Below, in pieces: positions 25,634 through 36,229 of a stretch of DNA of 64,000 bases (position 1 is its first letter; each line of letters starts with the position of its first letter). The notes below the pieces were generated by a model that was not told the DNA's origin, did not search any database, and worked only from the letters and a program-made list of their open reading frames with translations. The stretch comes from Parapristionchus giblindavisi (taxonomy: Eukaryota > Nematoda > Chromadorea > Rhabditida > Diplogasteridae). The position numbers and the translations under genes are program-made. The stretch is taken from NCBI GenBank assembly GCA_943737045.1, contig CALSFV010000261.1:310001-374000 (forward strand), given 5' to 3'.

Positions 25634-25885
25634 GGTTGCGGGCCCGCAATGAATTGACTTTTCATTGCTAGTGATTGCGGGCCCGCAATGCGGCGTAAAA
25701 TCATTGCGGGCCCGCAATGGCATTGTGGGTCCGCAATGATTTCTGTTCTCTCAAGCAAACAAGAGAGCGAAGGACAATGAAGAGAACAGAAGAACGACCG
25801 ATCACAAAAAGTGGCCACATAGGAATAAAGTAGTCATTGCGGGCCCGCAATGATTTATATAGCATTGCGGGCCCGCAATGCGTGA
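25634..25885. repeat. Cluster of CATTGCGGGCCCGCAATG palindromes, right arm
   Basis: The inverse counterpart of the left-arm cluster, with the same number and order of palindromes, including the variant CATTGTGGGTCCGCAATG. Confidence 0.92.
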
Positions 25886-26640
25886 GCGTTATTGCCAACC
25901 CTACTTCCCACTACCCACGAACAACTAACTAATCAAAGTTTGCTGGCACAATATCCAATGTATTGAAAACATAAATTATATATTAATTACGATTTTTTTT
26001 ACGATTTGAACACATTTATCTAGAGGTCAAGGGATGAGAGCTCTGATATGCATAGCGCTCCACTTCTTACTCCTCGCCTCGCTGAGAAAGTTGACACCGA
26101 TTGCGTTGCTGAAGGAATCGCTCCATCGCGTGATGGGCCGGCCCTTTCTTCTTTTCCTTATAACCAAGACCATTTCCTCATCTGAGCAGTGCGGACAAAA
26201 TCCCGCACTCTAGTAGAATCTCGCAGCCGCTCATTGGAGACATGATCAAGTAAGGTATAGCCGATCATCCAACGCTCCATTCTACGTTGAGCCACCGACA
26301 ATCGATTAATTTGTGATTTGGTCAGAGCCCATATATTATATTATATAATACATTAATAATTCAATCTATATAAAAATTTCTGATTTCAGATTTAATGCGC
26401 ATGCAAAACCAAAAATAGTAAAGTATTATTAGCGTAATTGACCAATTACGTGCTTTGCGTGCAGTAGTAACAACAAAGGATCGTGTGCCTGCCAACTTGG
26501 CACTTTCGCGTTTCACAGGTCTGCCAAAAACACTACCACGCCGCATATCATTCAATAATTTGTAGCAATATAGATCGGCATAAAACAACACCTAATAAGT
26601 ATTATACAAGTGCGCTGCTTCATCACACCAGTCTACAATC

Positions 26641-26706
26641 TCCGGTATTTTCTGCTCGCGGGGCACACCGTTGAGAGGCCAAATCTCGCGGGGTACATCG
26701 CGAGGA
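26641..26706. repeat. GC-rich TCCGGTATTTT repeat, 66-bp end fragment
   Basis: It begins TCCGGTATTTTCTGCTCGCG, continues CACACCGTTGAGAGGCC and stops at GCGAGG. It matches one end of the units at 20126-20419 and 57392-57634. Confidence 0.75.
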
Positions 26707-26753
26707 GCACGAGTGAGAAGCAAGATTCAAGTTGAACAGACTTATCGAACATA

Positions 26754-27060
26754 TACAGTATCGTCCAAAAGTAATGGGACACTTTTTCTTTTTTTTTATA
26801 TCTTTTGAACCAGGAAAGCAATCAAGCTGATCTCTTGAGTCAATGTAGAAAATTTATCAAGGAATATTACCATGATGTGTTGGTGTAATTATCTCAGTTA
26901 ATTTTTGCGTAGTGATGACGCTACCGAAGTACACTTTTTTTTTAAAAATTACATTTCTTTAGTGAAAGGTCCTGTTCTTCGGGAACACTGTGAGAGTGGG
27001 GACACCCACTAGGGCTGCACAGTCGCACAATCCGGAATGGCTCCGACTCCGATTTCAAGC
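26754..27060. mobile_element. Tc1/mariner terminal fragment
   Basis: TACAGTATCGTCCAAAAGTA followed by ATGGGACAC is the classic outer end of Tc1/mariner elements, flanked by TA. No transposase follows before 27133. Only this end is recognised. Confidence 0.7.
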
Positions 27061-27132
27061 TGTGGCAGGGTTGCAACTTTGACCTAAAAAATTTATAACT
27101 CGGCTTCTAGATGTGATAACGACCCGTTCTAA

Positions 27133-27551
27133 CAAGGGAACTCTCTCAACTTAATATGGCCATATGACATGGGAATAATTTACCTGAATCAGTTTTCGAT
27201 GCTGATTACGAATCCGTTATCAAACGTTGCCCAATCGAGCTGAGATTCGAGAAAATCGATCTTGAAATCCGACTATTTGATTCGAAAATTCACAAATTAC
27301 CTACAATATCCACTAAATTACAGCAGGAGGTGTTTGGATTATTGATAGATGAGTTTATGAACACATTGGGATGGTTTCTATGGGAAGTCTCACGAATTTC
27401 CGAATAAACTAGCGAATTTGAATATCGATGTTCTCGAATCTCAGCTCGATTGGGCAACGTTTGAAAACGGATTCGTAATCAGCATCGAAAACTGATTCAG
27501 GTAAATTATTCCCATGTCATATGGCCACATTAAGTTGGGATAGTTCCCTTG
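27133..27551. mobile_element. Harbinger-like foldback MITE A (419 bp)
   Basis: Long inverted arms start CAAGGGAACTCTCTCAACTT and end with its near-inverse. TAA is duplicated on both sides (27130-27132 and 27552-27554). The arms pair across about 120 bases (for example TTTTCGATGCTGATTACGAA and its inverse). The ends match elements B and C, but the interior differs. A 3-bp TNA target duplication suggests PIF/Harbinger. Confidence 0.82.
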
Positions 27552-27753
27552 TAAGCATAATAAGTGTCCAAGAATTATCTTCATTAGATGTAACGGTCCA
27601 AACACAGTATTTTATTTTACGGCTCATTATTATCTACCTTATAATATTATCTAATTTTACTTTTAAAGGCACACACCGAACTAATTTGAAACTCTCCGCT
27701 CTGGCCACACTCTCTCGATCTCGTTGTCTACGAGAGAGCGTTGTCAGAGCTGA

Positions 27754-28171
27754 CAAGGGAATGCCCTGAAGCCACACTCACCGATCAGGTCCAAATTTTT
27801 ACTGGAGGTACATCTCATATAGGGATTAGGTTTGGCGATATCAGAAATTGCAAAGCTCTTCTTTGAAATTTTAAAATTTATTTAAAAATGGACAAAAAAC
27901 AATGAAAACACTTTCAAAATCGATTTTTTGCAATCAAATTTGCATATCTGAATGCGTTAATCTTTCTCAATTTGCATACGATGTTATGGTGCTACTTCTG
28001 ATAAAGATGTGCACACTGAAAATTTGATCATCGATTTTTTAAAAATAAATTTAAAATTTCAAAGAAGAGCTTTGCAATTTCTGATACCGCCAAACCTCAT
28101 CCCTATATGAGATGTATCACCAGTAAAAAATTGGACCTGATCGGTGAGTGTGGCTTCAGGGCCTTCCCTTG
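27754..28171. mobile_element. Harbinger-like foldback MITE B (418 bp)
   Basis: TIRs start CAAGGGAATGCCCTGAAGCC. TGA is duplicated at 27751-27753 and 28172-28174. The arms include CACACTCACCGATCAGGTCC and AAATTGCAAAGCTCTTCTTT with their inverses. It is the same length and family as element C. A related sequence without the element is at about 36480-36530. Confidence 0.85.
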
Positions 28172-28174
28172 TGA

Positions 28175-28661
28175 GAGTAAGTAGCAGTTGAATCTGTGTT
28201 TGAACTACACTAGAAAGAACTGCACAAGTTCGAGTCGAAAAATAATATAAAAATTGGGTTCCCAAGATACAGCAAAGAGCGTCGATCTAACAAGGCGATT
28301 TCGCGTTTCACCGTTTCACGAATATCATCGAGCGATTAACAAACCCAATCCTTCATCACCATCGCCCCAAAAAGAAACCCCAATAAATCAAATTCTAGTG
28401 GAATAAGGCGCGTATATCGTCATAATCATATCGAACACTACAATAATTTTTTTAACTAGCAAAAAGAATTATATTCTGTATTTTCGAATTCCACAGGAGC
28501 TCACTCAGTACCAACTGTCGATGTGACCACGATCAATTAAGACGCTCGCACGACCCGAATCAACCGGGTGAAAGATCTACCCATCGCTCTTGTTGTTGAA
28601 TAAATAAATAACAAATTAATCAATAAAATACATTAACATATCAATCAATAAATCAATAAAC
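28175..28661. repeat. Duplicated segment flanking MITE B
   Basis: Sequence from about 27600 to 27753 plus 28175 to about 28330 is repeated at about 36230-36660 (shared runs include TCTCGATCTCGTTGTCTACG and TTGAACTACACTAGAAAGA). The 36-kb copy lacks MITE B. The rest of the stretch is AT-rich with no gene signal. Confidence 0.7.
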
Positions 28662-28712
28662 CTCACCACGCACGGGATTGGTCGCCAGGAATTCGACAAA
28701 CGGATCGAATGG
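28662..28712 (-). pseudogene. Auxilin/GAK-like DPF exon
   Basis: On the minus strand this 51-base, phase-0 block follows GTCAG and precedes a GT donor. It reads PFDPFVEFLATNPVRGE. DPF is the short motif by which auxilin, GAK, epsin and AP180 bind the AP-2 appendage. Another exon of the same gene type (30972-31067) lies upstream on the same strand, in the order expected of the protein. No J domain follows downstream, so this is an isolated remnant. Confidence 0.5.
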
Positions 28713-30327
28713 CTGACTTCGTTGAGAGAATAATGGGGCCGTTGAGAGAATGATGATGGGAATTAATATCGAACTCGTTTGTAAGGTGATTTATTGTTCT
28801 ACTGGCATTAGCCTTATTGAAGTTTGCTTGACAATGAGGGGCGATTTTTTCGTTGAGGAACATTTCAAATTTGCATGATGTTACCTTTTTTATATCGCAA
28901 TTGCAGCCTGGTGTAATGATGTATGAAATATGTTTCACGCATTTCTCATATCCCCTAATCGTTTCCATAATTCGATTTCATTATTAAATTTTTTTGCGGA
29001 AAATCAATCAATAATATTAGTGTTGTTTCTTGGTTATGCCGGAGCTTATGAAGAGTTGGGTCATATGGCTTCATCGGTCAGACGCGTTTCATCTTCAACG
29101 CCGCAGTCTCGTCCATTGCCTATCTCCACTCACGGTCACCGCCCGTCACCCATCGTGATATCAAGGTACGGTAGTAGTAATATACGGTATCGGCCAACGT
29201 ACTGTAGCCTGGTGTAGTACGGTGGACAGCGATTGACGGTAGAGGGGTTATATTTACACGATACGCCATAGGTCGAAAAGTATGCTACAAAGTACCAAGC
29301 CTGACCGCATTTTGACCGAAAATATCACAAAAATCGAAAAACCTGACTGTATTTTGAAAACCGATAAACTAGCTATTCGACCAATGCAATACGCATTAGT
29401 GTGCGATGCTATCCTATGACAGTTACCTGGTTGATGTGCTCCAATACGCATTCAAATTGTGTGATTTGATATTTGGACAATTTAGAATATGTTTTGAAAC
29501 CTGGATATACTAGGTTAAGATGTGTGTGTGGGCCTGACTCTGGCGTTACTATTTTCCTGAAGCAGTTCGGTGATTGATCATTGATCTTTGATCTTTTGAT
29601 CGATCGACCATTTTGTCGAATTTTTTGCTAGAACTTCCGTCATCGATGGTTTTCCCGAACGAATGCTGTATTTTCCAAACGATTGGTGCGGAATAGTGGT
29701 GTACTCAAAGTTTACAGGTGAGACGAGTAAAATGACACAACAAGCCCATCACTTGGATCAATTTGAAAATTTCGATTTTCACAACCCGGGGTCATGGTCC
29801 GAAAATTTCAAAATTTCTCAAGTTTGAAATGTTTTAATTTATGGTGCTCATTGTGAAGTACTAATGATGTGAATAATATTCAGCCAATGCTCAATGGCAG
29901 ATCTCTCCATTCAACCAATTTTTCGAAAATTTTCATTGCGAATGTGTGCAAAAAATCAGAATTGTGTTTGAATCAGTTTCCAACTTGCTTTCTGTAACAT
30001 TCTGTCTTAGTACTTTACAATGTGCATAATCAATATGAAAATCGTTTAATTTTGAAAATTCAAAAAATTCAATTTGACTGCCTACTTTTTCGGAAAATTT
30101 CTGAAATATTGCAGTCTGTCGACTCGAATGCTGCGACAATGAGCAAATGACAATGACAATGTGAAGTTTCATTATGATATAATATATGGCATATATGATA
30201 GCAATAATAATAAAAATAATCATTTCTATTATCATTACCATAAAATTAAAACATTTTTCAATAAATACATTAATGTTCACTATCGATTGACTATGAGCAC
30301 AGGTTGGTGCGCGAATCCACCTGGTGC
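28713..30327. other. Intron-like stretch with one exon-like block
   Basis: On the plus strand 29036-29165 is open (AYEELGHMASSVRRVSSSTP...) and ends CAAG/GTACGG, a donor-like site. The peptide is serine/proline rich and unidentified. The rest is AT-rich. Part of it (30160-30300 and 30475-30530) matches 60185-60345, so this is a duplicated intron of the GAK-like locus. Confidence 0.4.
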
Positions 30328-30457
30328 CGTATGCAAGAACCGTTTTCCGGGAAAATGTGACGTCATTAGCGTAGGCGGAGGCGTTTTCCAAAAATCCTCC
30401 GCCTACGCTAATGACGTCACATTTTTCGGGAAAACGGTTTTCCTGTTGTTCTTGCAG
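30328..30457. mobile_element. Palindromic MITE with TGACGTCA boxes, copy 1
   Basis: The core is a hairpin whose arms contain TGTGACGTCATTAGCGTAGG and the inverse around a short loop. Outer ends are CGTATGCAAGAAC / GTTCTTGCA. A second copy is at 34522-34654. It sits inside the duplicated intron region and is absent from the matching place near 60300. Confidence 0.82.
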
Positions 30458-30971
30458 GTCACATCGATATCCAGAGAACAAACAAGAAAGTAAAGAGGAC
30501 TAAAGTGGTCAAATTACGCGCCTAAATACATTACAGCAGATTCTCCCAGTTAAAATGCGGTACGCGGGGTGACCCCGGGTGACTCCTCATGTCTCATCGA
30601 ATTATTACTCTGTGAATATTGAATATCAGGTGTCGAAGTTATTTTTTGTTGTATTACTCTGTGTCTGAACTATTTTATCACATAAAGTTTGGAATTTAAA
30701 AAAATATATAGCTTGATAAAATAAATAATATGGCAAATTACAGTATGACACGATTAGGGCTGCTATGCAGTGTGGAGAATCGTGATAAACTTTTTCCCCT
30801 TATTTTTGCGTGTTTTTAAACGTTTTTCTTTGTTCATTTCATTTATACCGACTTTAATACATGAGGAGTCACCCGGGGTCAGCCCGCGTACCTCATTTTA
30901 ACTGGGGGAATCTGCTGTACTGTATAAAGTAATCCCACCATACACCACCTACCGTACACCTTATACCGTAC
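30458..30971. repeat. Inverted pair inside a GAK-like intron
   Basis: TTACAGCAGATTCTCCCAGTT near 30530 is mirrored by AACTGGGGGAATCTGCTGTA near 30898, with further pairing (GGTGACCCCGGGTGACTCCT / AGGAGTCACCCGGGGTCAGC). It is another foldback MITE of about 390 bases (about 30528-30919). The remaining bases are intron with TACCGTA motifs. Confidence 0.75.
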
Positions 30972-31067
30972 CTATCTTTGCAGTGACGACCGTCCGCTCT
31001 CAAACTTGGCCTGGATCTCGTCGTTCTCGCGGAGACGATACCACGTGACGAGGCGCGACGATATGGC
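30972..31067 (-). pseudogene. GAK-like linker exon D, copy on the minus strand
   Basis: It follows TATTCAG and ends at ATAG/GTACGG. In one frame it reads AISSRLVTWYRLRENDEIQA then KFESGRSSLQR. The block resembles the part of GAK after the C2-like domain (an acidic ILFSSREEQQDILSKF-type segment), and a homologous block sits after exon C at 52179-52256. The plus-strand copy lacks 18 bases, an in-frame difference that favours coding origin. This copy ends in TAG just before the donor in that frame. The assignment to GAK is inferred from gene order. Confidence 0.45.
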
Positions 31068-31224
31068 CTGAATAGATGAACATTTTAGCTGATGGAGCTT
31101 GCTCTTTCGGACTTCGAGAGAGCTTCGCTTTTAGAGAGACAATCCAATAGAAAAGAAAAACTTTTAGAGACATAATTAAATAGAAAAGATTATTCCTTTA
31201 TGCTCTACATGACTATTATTTAGC

Positions 31225-31310
31225 TGATCGTCTGATTACCTGCATCGTGAAGGAGAAACTGAGGCCCACTACAATAGACATCAAGCGAGCACTAGCGGAG
31301 TTTCGCTAAA
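31225..31310 (+). pseudogene. Tc1/mariner transposase N-terminal (HTH) fragment
   Basis: It reads DRLITCIVKEKLRPTTIDIK then RALAEFR and stop, the helix-turn-helix part of a Tc1-type transposase. It meets the middle domain head-to-head at 31311, an order no functional transposase has. The same junction is found at 41900-41930. Confidence 0.7.
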
Positions 31311-31680
31311 TTGAGGTATATAAAGCTTCTAAACTTCCCTGAAAAGATGTTTGAAGGAGGAAATACGTCTCTTGAATATCTCCGCCTTCATAATTCTCTT
31401 CACAAGAACCAGGGGGCCAACCCCATCTTCAGGGAAGAAACCCCACAGCATCAAGGATCCTCCCCCATGCTTCACGGTGATCAGTTGGTACTTCACATCA
31501 TATCCAGTGTCAACGATAAACATGATTTATTTCCACCGTACCAATCATCAGAAACTTGTTTTCGTCTGAGAATAAGGCCTACTTCTTTTGTTAGAGGGTC
31601 CAATGCAAGTGCTCTATTGCCCATGAGATCCTTGCTTTGCGATTCTTTTCGGAGATCAGCGGTTTGTTGACAGGGCGACG
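31311..31680 (-). pseudogene. Tc1/mariner transposase middle-domain fragment
   Basis: The minus-strand frame includes DVKYQLITVKHGGGSLMLWG, the characteristic TVKHGGGSxMxWG block of Tc1 transposases between the second and third catalytic carboxylates. It is degenerate and truncated, and lies inverted relative to the HTH piece at 31225-31310. Confidence 0.82.
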
Positions 31681-31785
31681 TCAGAACAGAACCGACCCGC
31701 GAAAACGATGTCGTACATTGTCCACGGACACCTCAAACATCTTTTGAGTCAAGTTTAGAATCTTTAGCTATTGTGCGTATAAAAT

Positions 31786-31990
31786 GTACTTGCATAAGAA
31801 AATGTCAAATGGTGCTAACGAACGGAAGTCACAATCGAGAGGCGATCGAGATGTGCCTTCTACATCTCGCCCCGCCTCTCGATTGTCTCTCCACTGCCTC
31901 TCTCTAACCCGGCTCACCTTCGCCGCGCGCTATACTATATATAAAAGAGATCGGCATAGTTTCTGAACCATGCAAAACAAGAAAGTCTCT
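31786..31990 (+). repeat. About 200-bp repeat with hairpin and TATA-like box, copy 1
   Basis: Contains CACAATCGAGAGGCG with its near-inverse CGCCTCTCGATTGT, then GCGCGCTATA, CTATATATAAAAGAGATCGG and CAAGAAAGTCTCTT. The same order is present on the minus strand at 56102-56320. It is not coding in any evident way. Confidence 0.75.
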
Positions 31991-32056
31991 TGTGGGAGTG
32001 GTTGGCTACTCTCGTACCAACTAAACAAGTGTATTTTATACGGTCAATACCTCAAT

Positions 32057-32332
32057 TTAGCGAAACTCCGCTAGTGCTCGCTTGATGTCCAGTGTAGCGA
32101 GCCTCAGTTTCTCCTTCGAGATGCAGGTAATCAGACGATCAGATGTCATGATCGTCTTGCGAGGTCGTACGTTAACCTTCTTCATTGTTTGAGCACGGAT
32201 TGAAGTTTTGATGACCTTCAGGATAGTCGAAACAGACACTCGGAATGCTGTGACAGGGTGCCTCCGACAGTCCCATCTGACATCCTCGACGAATGGTATC
32301 TCGCTCGGATATCGGTAGATTCTTGCTCCCAA
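32057..32332 (-). pseudogene. Tc1/mariner transposase N-terminal domain
   Basis: The 91-codon frame includes VSTILKVIKTSIRAQTMKKV, then SDRLITCISKEK, DIKRALAEFR and stop: the bipartite helix-turn-helix DNA-binding region of Tc1-like transposases. The DDE catalytic domain is absent after the stop. A close copy is on the minus strand at 41923-42105. Confidence 0.8.
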
Positions 32333-32883
32333 GAATCCGTGTCATGCTTTTAAAACGATATGAGCCCGTTTGCGTAAGAGTCGGACAATCAGCAACGGGA
32401 TCCCGTACAGCAAAAAAATAATTTTATGAGATAATAACATTTTTGAGTACCTCTCGATATGTCAGAATAATAGGCGAACCCTCGTGGTATGCAAATTTTT
32501 TTTGAGCTCGGTATGGAGCTCCAAAGATGGTCCTTTTTCAGAGTTTTTCGACTATAGCTGGAGATCCGTTGAAGGAAACAGAAAAGTCACAAGAGCAACC
32601 CTTGCTCAATTTGTATGAGGATCATAATGATGATTAGGGGAATATAAAAAAGACGTGTTAGTCAAGAGATGCAAATATTATTTTAATTCAACCAAAAATG
32701 TAAGCGGAGACGAATAGGGCGCGTGGATGCGGTCATGATAGACTTGCAAAAAAATTTTTGTGAGAAAAAACCTCCCGCAAAGCAAGTTATGATTTTTTAT
32801 TTGTGGGGGTCGATTTTAAAATTCGCAAGGACTCCACACAACAAACCCCGATGGGTTCGTTAACTCATCTATCAAACATCAAA

Positions 32884-32955
32884 CCAGCGGTGTAGTGGAT
32901 AAGGTGTCTGCATTCACTTTTGGCTGTCATGGGTTCGATCCCCCTTGCGGCACAT
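32884..32955 (+). ncRNA. tRNA-like (SINE-type) block in the left arm
   Basis: An A-box-like TAGTGGATAAGG (32893-32904) and a B box GGTTCGATCCC (32932-32942) have tRNA-like spacing. The acceptor stem does not pair, so it is a degenerate tRNA relic and not a working tRNA. The inverse copy is in the right arm at about 33449-33519. Confidence 0.5.
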
Positions 32956-33448
32956 TTCTTTTGCTGATTTTGTTGCCGTAGAAAGATTGACATGTTTAAC
33001 TGTGATTAGGAAATCGGTAAATAGAACGCACTTTTTTTATCCGCAAGTGTGAACTTTAACAACAAAAGGAGTGAAACAAAGACGAATTTTTTAACGTCAT
33101 CTCCAGATTCTTCTCCATCCCATGTCGCATCCGAATCCTTGCCAAAGTCGTCCATCTGACGTCATTCAAGAAGATAGGAAGCTAGCTCAAGTCAACATCT
33201 CCAAGCTTCAAGCTGCAACAGAGGATAAGATATTCTTCGACGAGGATAGCGAGTTTTATGTAGTTGGACGATGCGACATGGGATGGAGAAGAATCTGGAG
33301 ATGACGTTAAAAAATTCGTCTTTGTTTCACTCCTTTTGTTGTTAAAGTTCACACTTGCGGATAAAAAAAGTGCGTTCTATTTACCGATTTCCTAATCACA
33401 GTTAAACATGTCAATCTTTCTACGGCAACAAAATCAGCAAAAGAAATG

Positions 33449-33519
33449 TGCCGCAAGGGGGATCGAACCCATGACAGCCAAAAGTGAATGCATACACCTT
33501 ATCCACTACACCGCTGGTT
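33449..33519 (-). ncRNA. tRNA-like block in the right arm
   Basis: Inverse counterpart of the block at 32884-32955, with one change (GCATACACC in place of GCAGACACC, plus strand). Both internal promoter boxes are kept. Confidence 0.5.
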
Positions 33520-34521
33520 TGATGTTTGATAGATGAGTTAACGAACCCATCGGGGTTTGTTGTGTGGAGTCCTCGCGAATTTTAAAATCGACCCCCACAA
33601 ATAAAAAATCATAACTTGCTTTGCGGGAGGTTTTTTCTCACAAAAATTTTTTTGCAAGTCTATCATGACCGCATCCACGCGCCCTATTCGTCTCCGCTCT
33701 TACATTTTTGGTTGAATTAAAATAATATTTGCATCTCTTGACTAACACGTCTTTTTTATATTCCCCTAATCATCATTATGATCCTCATAGAAATTGAGCA
33801 AGGGTTGCTCTTGTGACTTTTCTGTTTCCTTCAACGGATCTCCAGCTATAGTCGAAAAACTCTGAAAAAGGACAATCTTTGGAGCTCCATACCGAGCTCA
33901 AAAAAAATTTGCATACCACGAGGGTTCGCCTATTATTCTGACATATCGAGAGGTACTCAAAAATGTTATTATCTCAAAAAATTATTTTTTTGCTGTACGG
34001 GAGACTGTCCGATTCTTACGCAAACGGGCTCATATAACACACATTGGTGGCAAAATAAGTGGGAAAAAATCGAAGAAATCGAAGAAAACGAAAATCTCAT
34101 TTTTGCGACTTTTGAAAAAATCGAAATAAAATTCACCGGAAGGGCTCTACCGGGATGGTTTATGTGTAAGATACGTAAAACAACACTCTCAAAATTATCC
34201 CTGAAAACCTGGACTCGATCGGTTGAGTTTGAAAAAAAGTTATGGCGAAAAAACCAAAAGTCAATATCCTTTTGGCCAGTACTGTAGGTACAAGTCTATC
34301 TACTCTATCATATTATTATTGTCATTGTTATTATAACTCTATCTTATTGAATTATTACATTTTATTATGCATAATATCAAATGGAATAGCATTAGGGGCT
34401 CGATGGATATCTTTCGCTGGTACTACGATATCGGTGAGAGGATTTTGGGCACGGTGGTAGTTGAAGATGCAACAAGGAAGACTAGACGACAAGCTCACTC
34501 GAGGCTATCTTCATCAGTGGC

Positions 34522-34654
34522 CGTATGCAAGTACAACGGGAAAAGCGTTTTCCGGGAAAATGTGACGTCATTAGCGTAGGCGGAGGAATTTTGGAAAACC
34601 CCTTCGCCTACGCTAATGACGTCACATTTTAATGGAAAAAGGTTCTTGCATACG
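34522..34654. mobile_element. Palindromic MITE with TGACGTCA boxes, copy 2
   Basis: Outer ends are CGTATGCAAG / CTTGCATACG. The arms contain AAAATGTGACGTCATTAGCG and the inverse. Its loop (GAATTTTGGAAAACCCC) differs from copy 1, so the stem is the conserved part. Confidence 0.85.
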
Positions 34655-34796
34655 AACACAACATAGGAAGGGGTTTATATAGGGGGATGGGCCATGGAAT
34701 GACGACGCAAGGAAAATGAGTCATGTGTGTGTCCACACATGACTACCACTTAACTTAACTTACTACTTAGCTTAACTTACTACACGTGACTTATTT

Positions 34797-34963
34797 GGCT
34801 ACCCGACAAGCCCCACTATTAAAGTTGAGACAATAATTTGGTGGTTGAGCCAATAATTTCATTCGAAGTGGGGCTATTATTTTAGTCCAAAATTTTAGCT
34901 AAACTACTAGCTCAACCACCAAATTATTGACTCAACATTAAAAGTAGGGCTTGTCTTGTAGCC
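34797..34963. mobile_element. 167-bp foldback MITE
   Basis: GGCTACCCGACAAGCCCCAC at the left pairs with GTAGGGCTTGTCTTGTAGCC at the right, and AATTTGGTGGTTGAG pairs with CTCAACCACCAAATT inside. No clear target duplication was found. Confidence 0.8.
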
Positions 34964-35211
34964 AAATTTTAGGCATCCAAAAATGTTAAATTATTGGTCC
35001 CCCTAAAATTGCTGAGTACTCTCATTACTATTATTGATATTATAACTACTGTTATGTTATAAATATTTACTCCGAAATCATGTCCTTCGAAATTTTGCCC
35101 CTGAAATGAACACAATCTACGAGCACTATCAGCAGTACTAGAAGCAAGGTTCAAGTTGAAAGACTTATCTAATTCAATTCAATTTATCATTTCAAGCAAT
35201 AATTGCTAGAT

Positions 35212-36052
35212 GAGGATGGGACGAAAAGCATCATAGGGTGTATTCCACCAGTTGCCAATTGCTCGGTCCAGGTCATCTCTCCATCGTGCTCTAGGCTTTC
35301 CAGGCGGCCGATTCCGATTGTAAGGCTGTTGTGGCGCGGCTCCACTGCTCCATATCCATGCTCCTCACTTTGAGTGCCCAGCGCGCTTTCCGTTTCAACG
35401 CCTCTTTGTTCCAATCGCGTACCTTCGTGATGTCTCTCACGCGCTCGTTTCTCCAGCGGTCCCTCAGCGTTACTCCCAGCATCTTTCGTTCCATCTTCCT
35501 TTGTGTGACGCCCAGCCTTTCCTTGTCGCTTGATCTGAGTGCCCATACCTCGCTCCCGTAGAGTACGGTGGAGGTAATACAGCTTCCAAACAGTCGCCTC
35601 CTGGTATCCATCGGAAGAAGGCGAGATGAGAGGAGACGTGACAGCTTTGTCCAAGCAAGCCATCCCAGCCGAATCCGATGCTCTATCTCGTCGGAATGGT
35701 CCAAAGGAAGAGCGATTCTCCCTCCGAGGTATGTGGTAGACTCGACAAAGTTGAACGTCAGATTTTGAATTGTAATTGGGGCACGGGTTGTTTTGCACGA
35801 AGTAAGTAGGTGGGTCTTTCCTGCATTAACTTCGAGACCTACTCTAATGCAGGCATTCATCAGCTTCCGAAGCATACGTTCCAGTTCCGGTCGGCTCTTC
35901 GCGATGAGTGCGATGTCATCAGCGTATTCGAGGTGCGTCAGATTCCGTCCGTCGATGCGTATTCCGTACCTCTCCCAATTTATGTCGTCCATAGCCGAGC
36001 GCAATGCGACGTTGAAGAGACGGGGAGACAATGTATCTCCTTGGCGTATCAC
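35212..36052 (-). pseudogene. RTE-type LINE, 5'-truncated reverse transcriptase
   Basis: The open frame 36052-35291 runs from RQGDTLSPRLFN through HLEYADDIALIAKS (the catalytic YADD), the thumb block (GKTHLL, TTYLGG) and TVLYGSEVWALRSSD to the RTE tail MERKMLGVTLRDRWRNERVR. The last segment (NRNRPPGKPRARWRDDLDRA to stop near 35212) is in another frame, so a frameshift lies near 35320. Endonuclease and the first RT blocks are absent. Reverse transcriptase makes cDNA at the nicked target; this copy is dead. It is a different subfamily from the piece at 23325. Confidence 0.9.
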
Positions 36053-36229
36053 TTATCTAATAGATATAGACCATCCCCGATGCGTTCTATTGAAGGAATT
36101 AATTATTATTATTATGCAGTACATTCGGATGAGGGTTATCACACACGGTGATTCCATGTTGCACAACTTTGCCAAATCTCGCCCGCAAGCGTGTTAGCAC
36201 AATAACTTTATACGAGGCGATCGAGACAC

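Larger units (their letters stand above)
23323..26283. mobile_element. Large near-perfect inverted repeat (arms about 1.45 kb, 45-bp spacer)
   Basis: The left arm 23323-24809 and right arm 24855-26283 are inverse copies at very high identity. They begin AGAATGGAGCGTTGG and end with its inverse. The central spacer is about 45 bases (about 24810-24854). The right arm lacks about 60 bases present at 23458-23520 in the left arm. Each arm carries an RTE 3'-end fragment, a cluster of 18-bp palindromes and a 63-87-codon frame of no known family. It could be a foldback element or a recent inverted duplication; I found no convincing target duplication. Confidence 0.9.
32361..34032. mobile_element. Foldback element with TA target duplication and Pol III-like boxes
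   Basis: Arms of about 770 bases (32361-33130 and 33270-34032) are nearly perfect inverses, starting TGAGCCCGTTTGCGTAAGA. The spacer is about 140 bases. TA is duplicated outside (32359-32360, 34033-34034). The homologous mariner end at 42211-42232 reads straight through (CGATAAAACAC), giving an empty site. Each arm carries a tRNA-like block. A 60-codon frame spans the centre and is only hairpin sequence. Confidence 0.88.
32040..34286 (-). mobile_element. Tc1/mariner-like element 5' part, interrupted by a foldback element
   Basis: The outer end (plus orientation TTTTGGCCAGTACTGTA, ending 34286) is a mariner-type TIR. On the minus strand it is followed, after the insertion at 32361-34032, by the transposase N-terminus at 32057-32332. 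The other transposase domains are not in line with it, so the copy is dead. The same end is at 42225-42475 without the insertion. Confidence 0.75.

Noticed and set aside
35331..36151. Plus-strand frames over the RTE LINE
   Set aside because: Antisense shadows of the minus-strand reverse transcriptase frame, which shows clear RT motifs.
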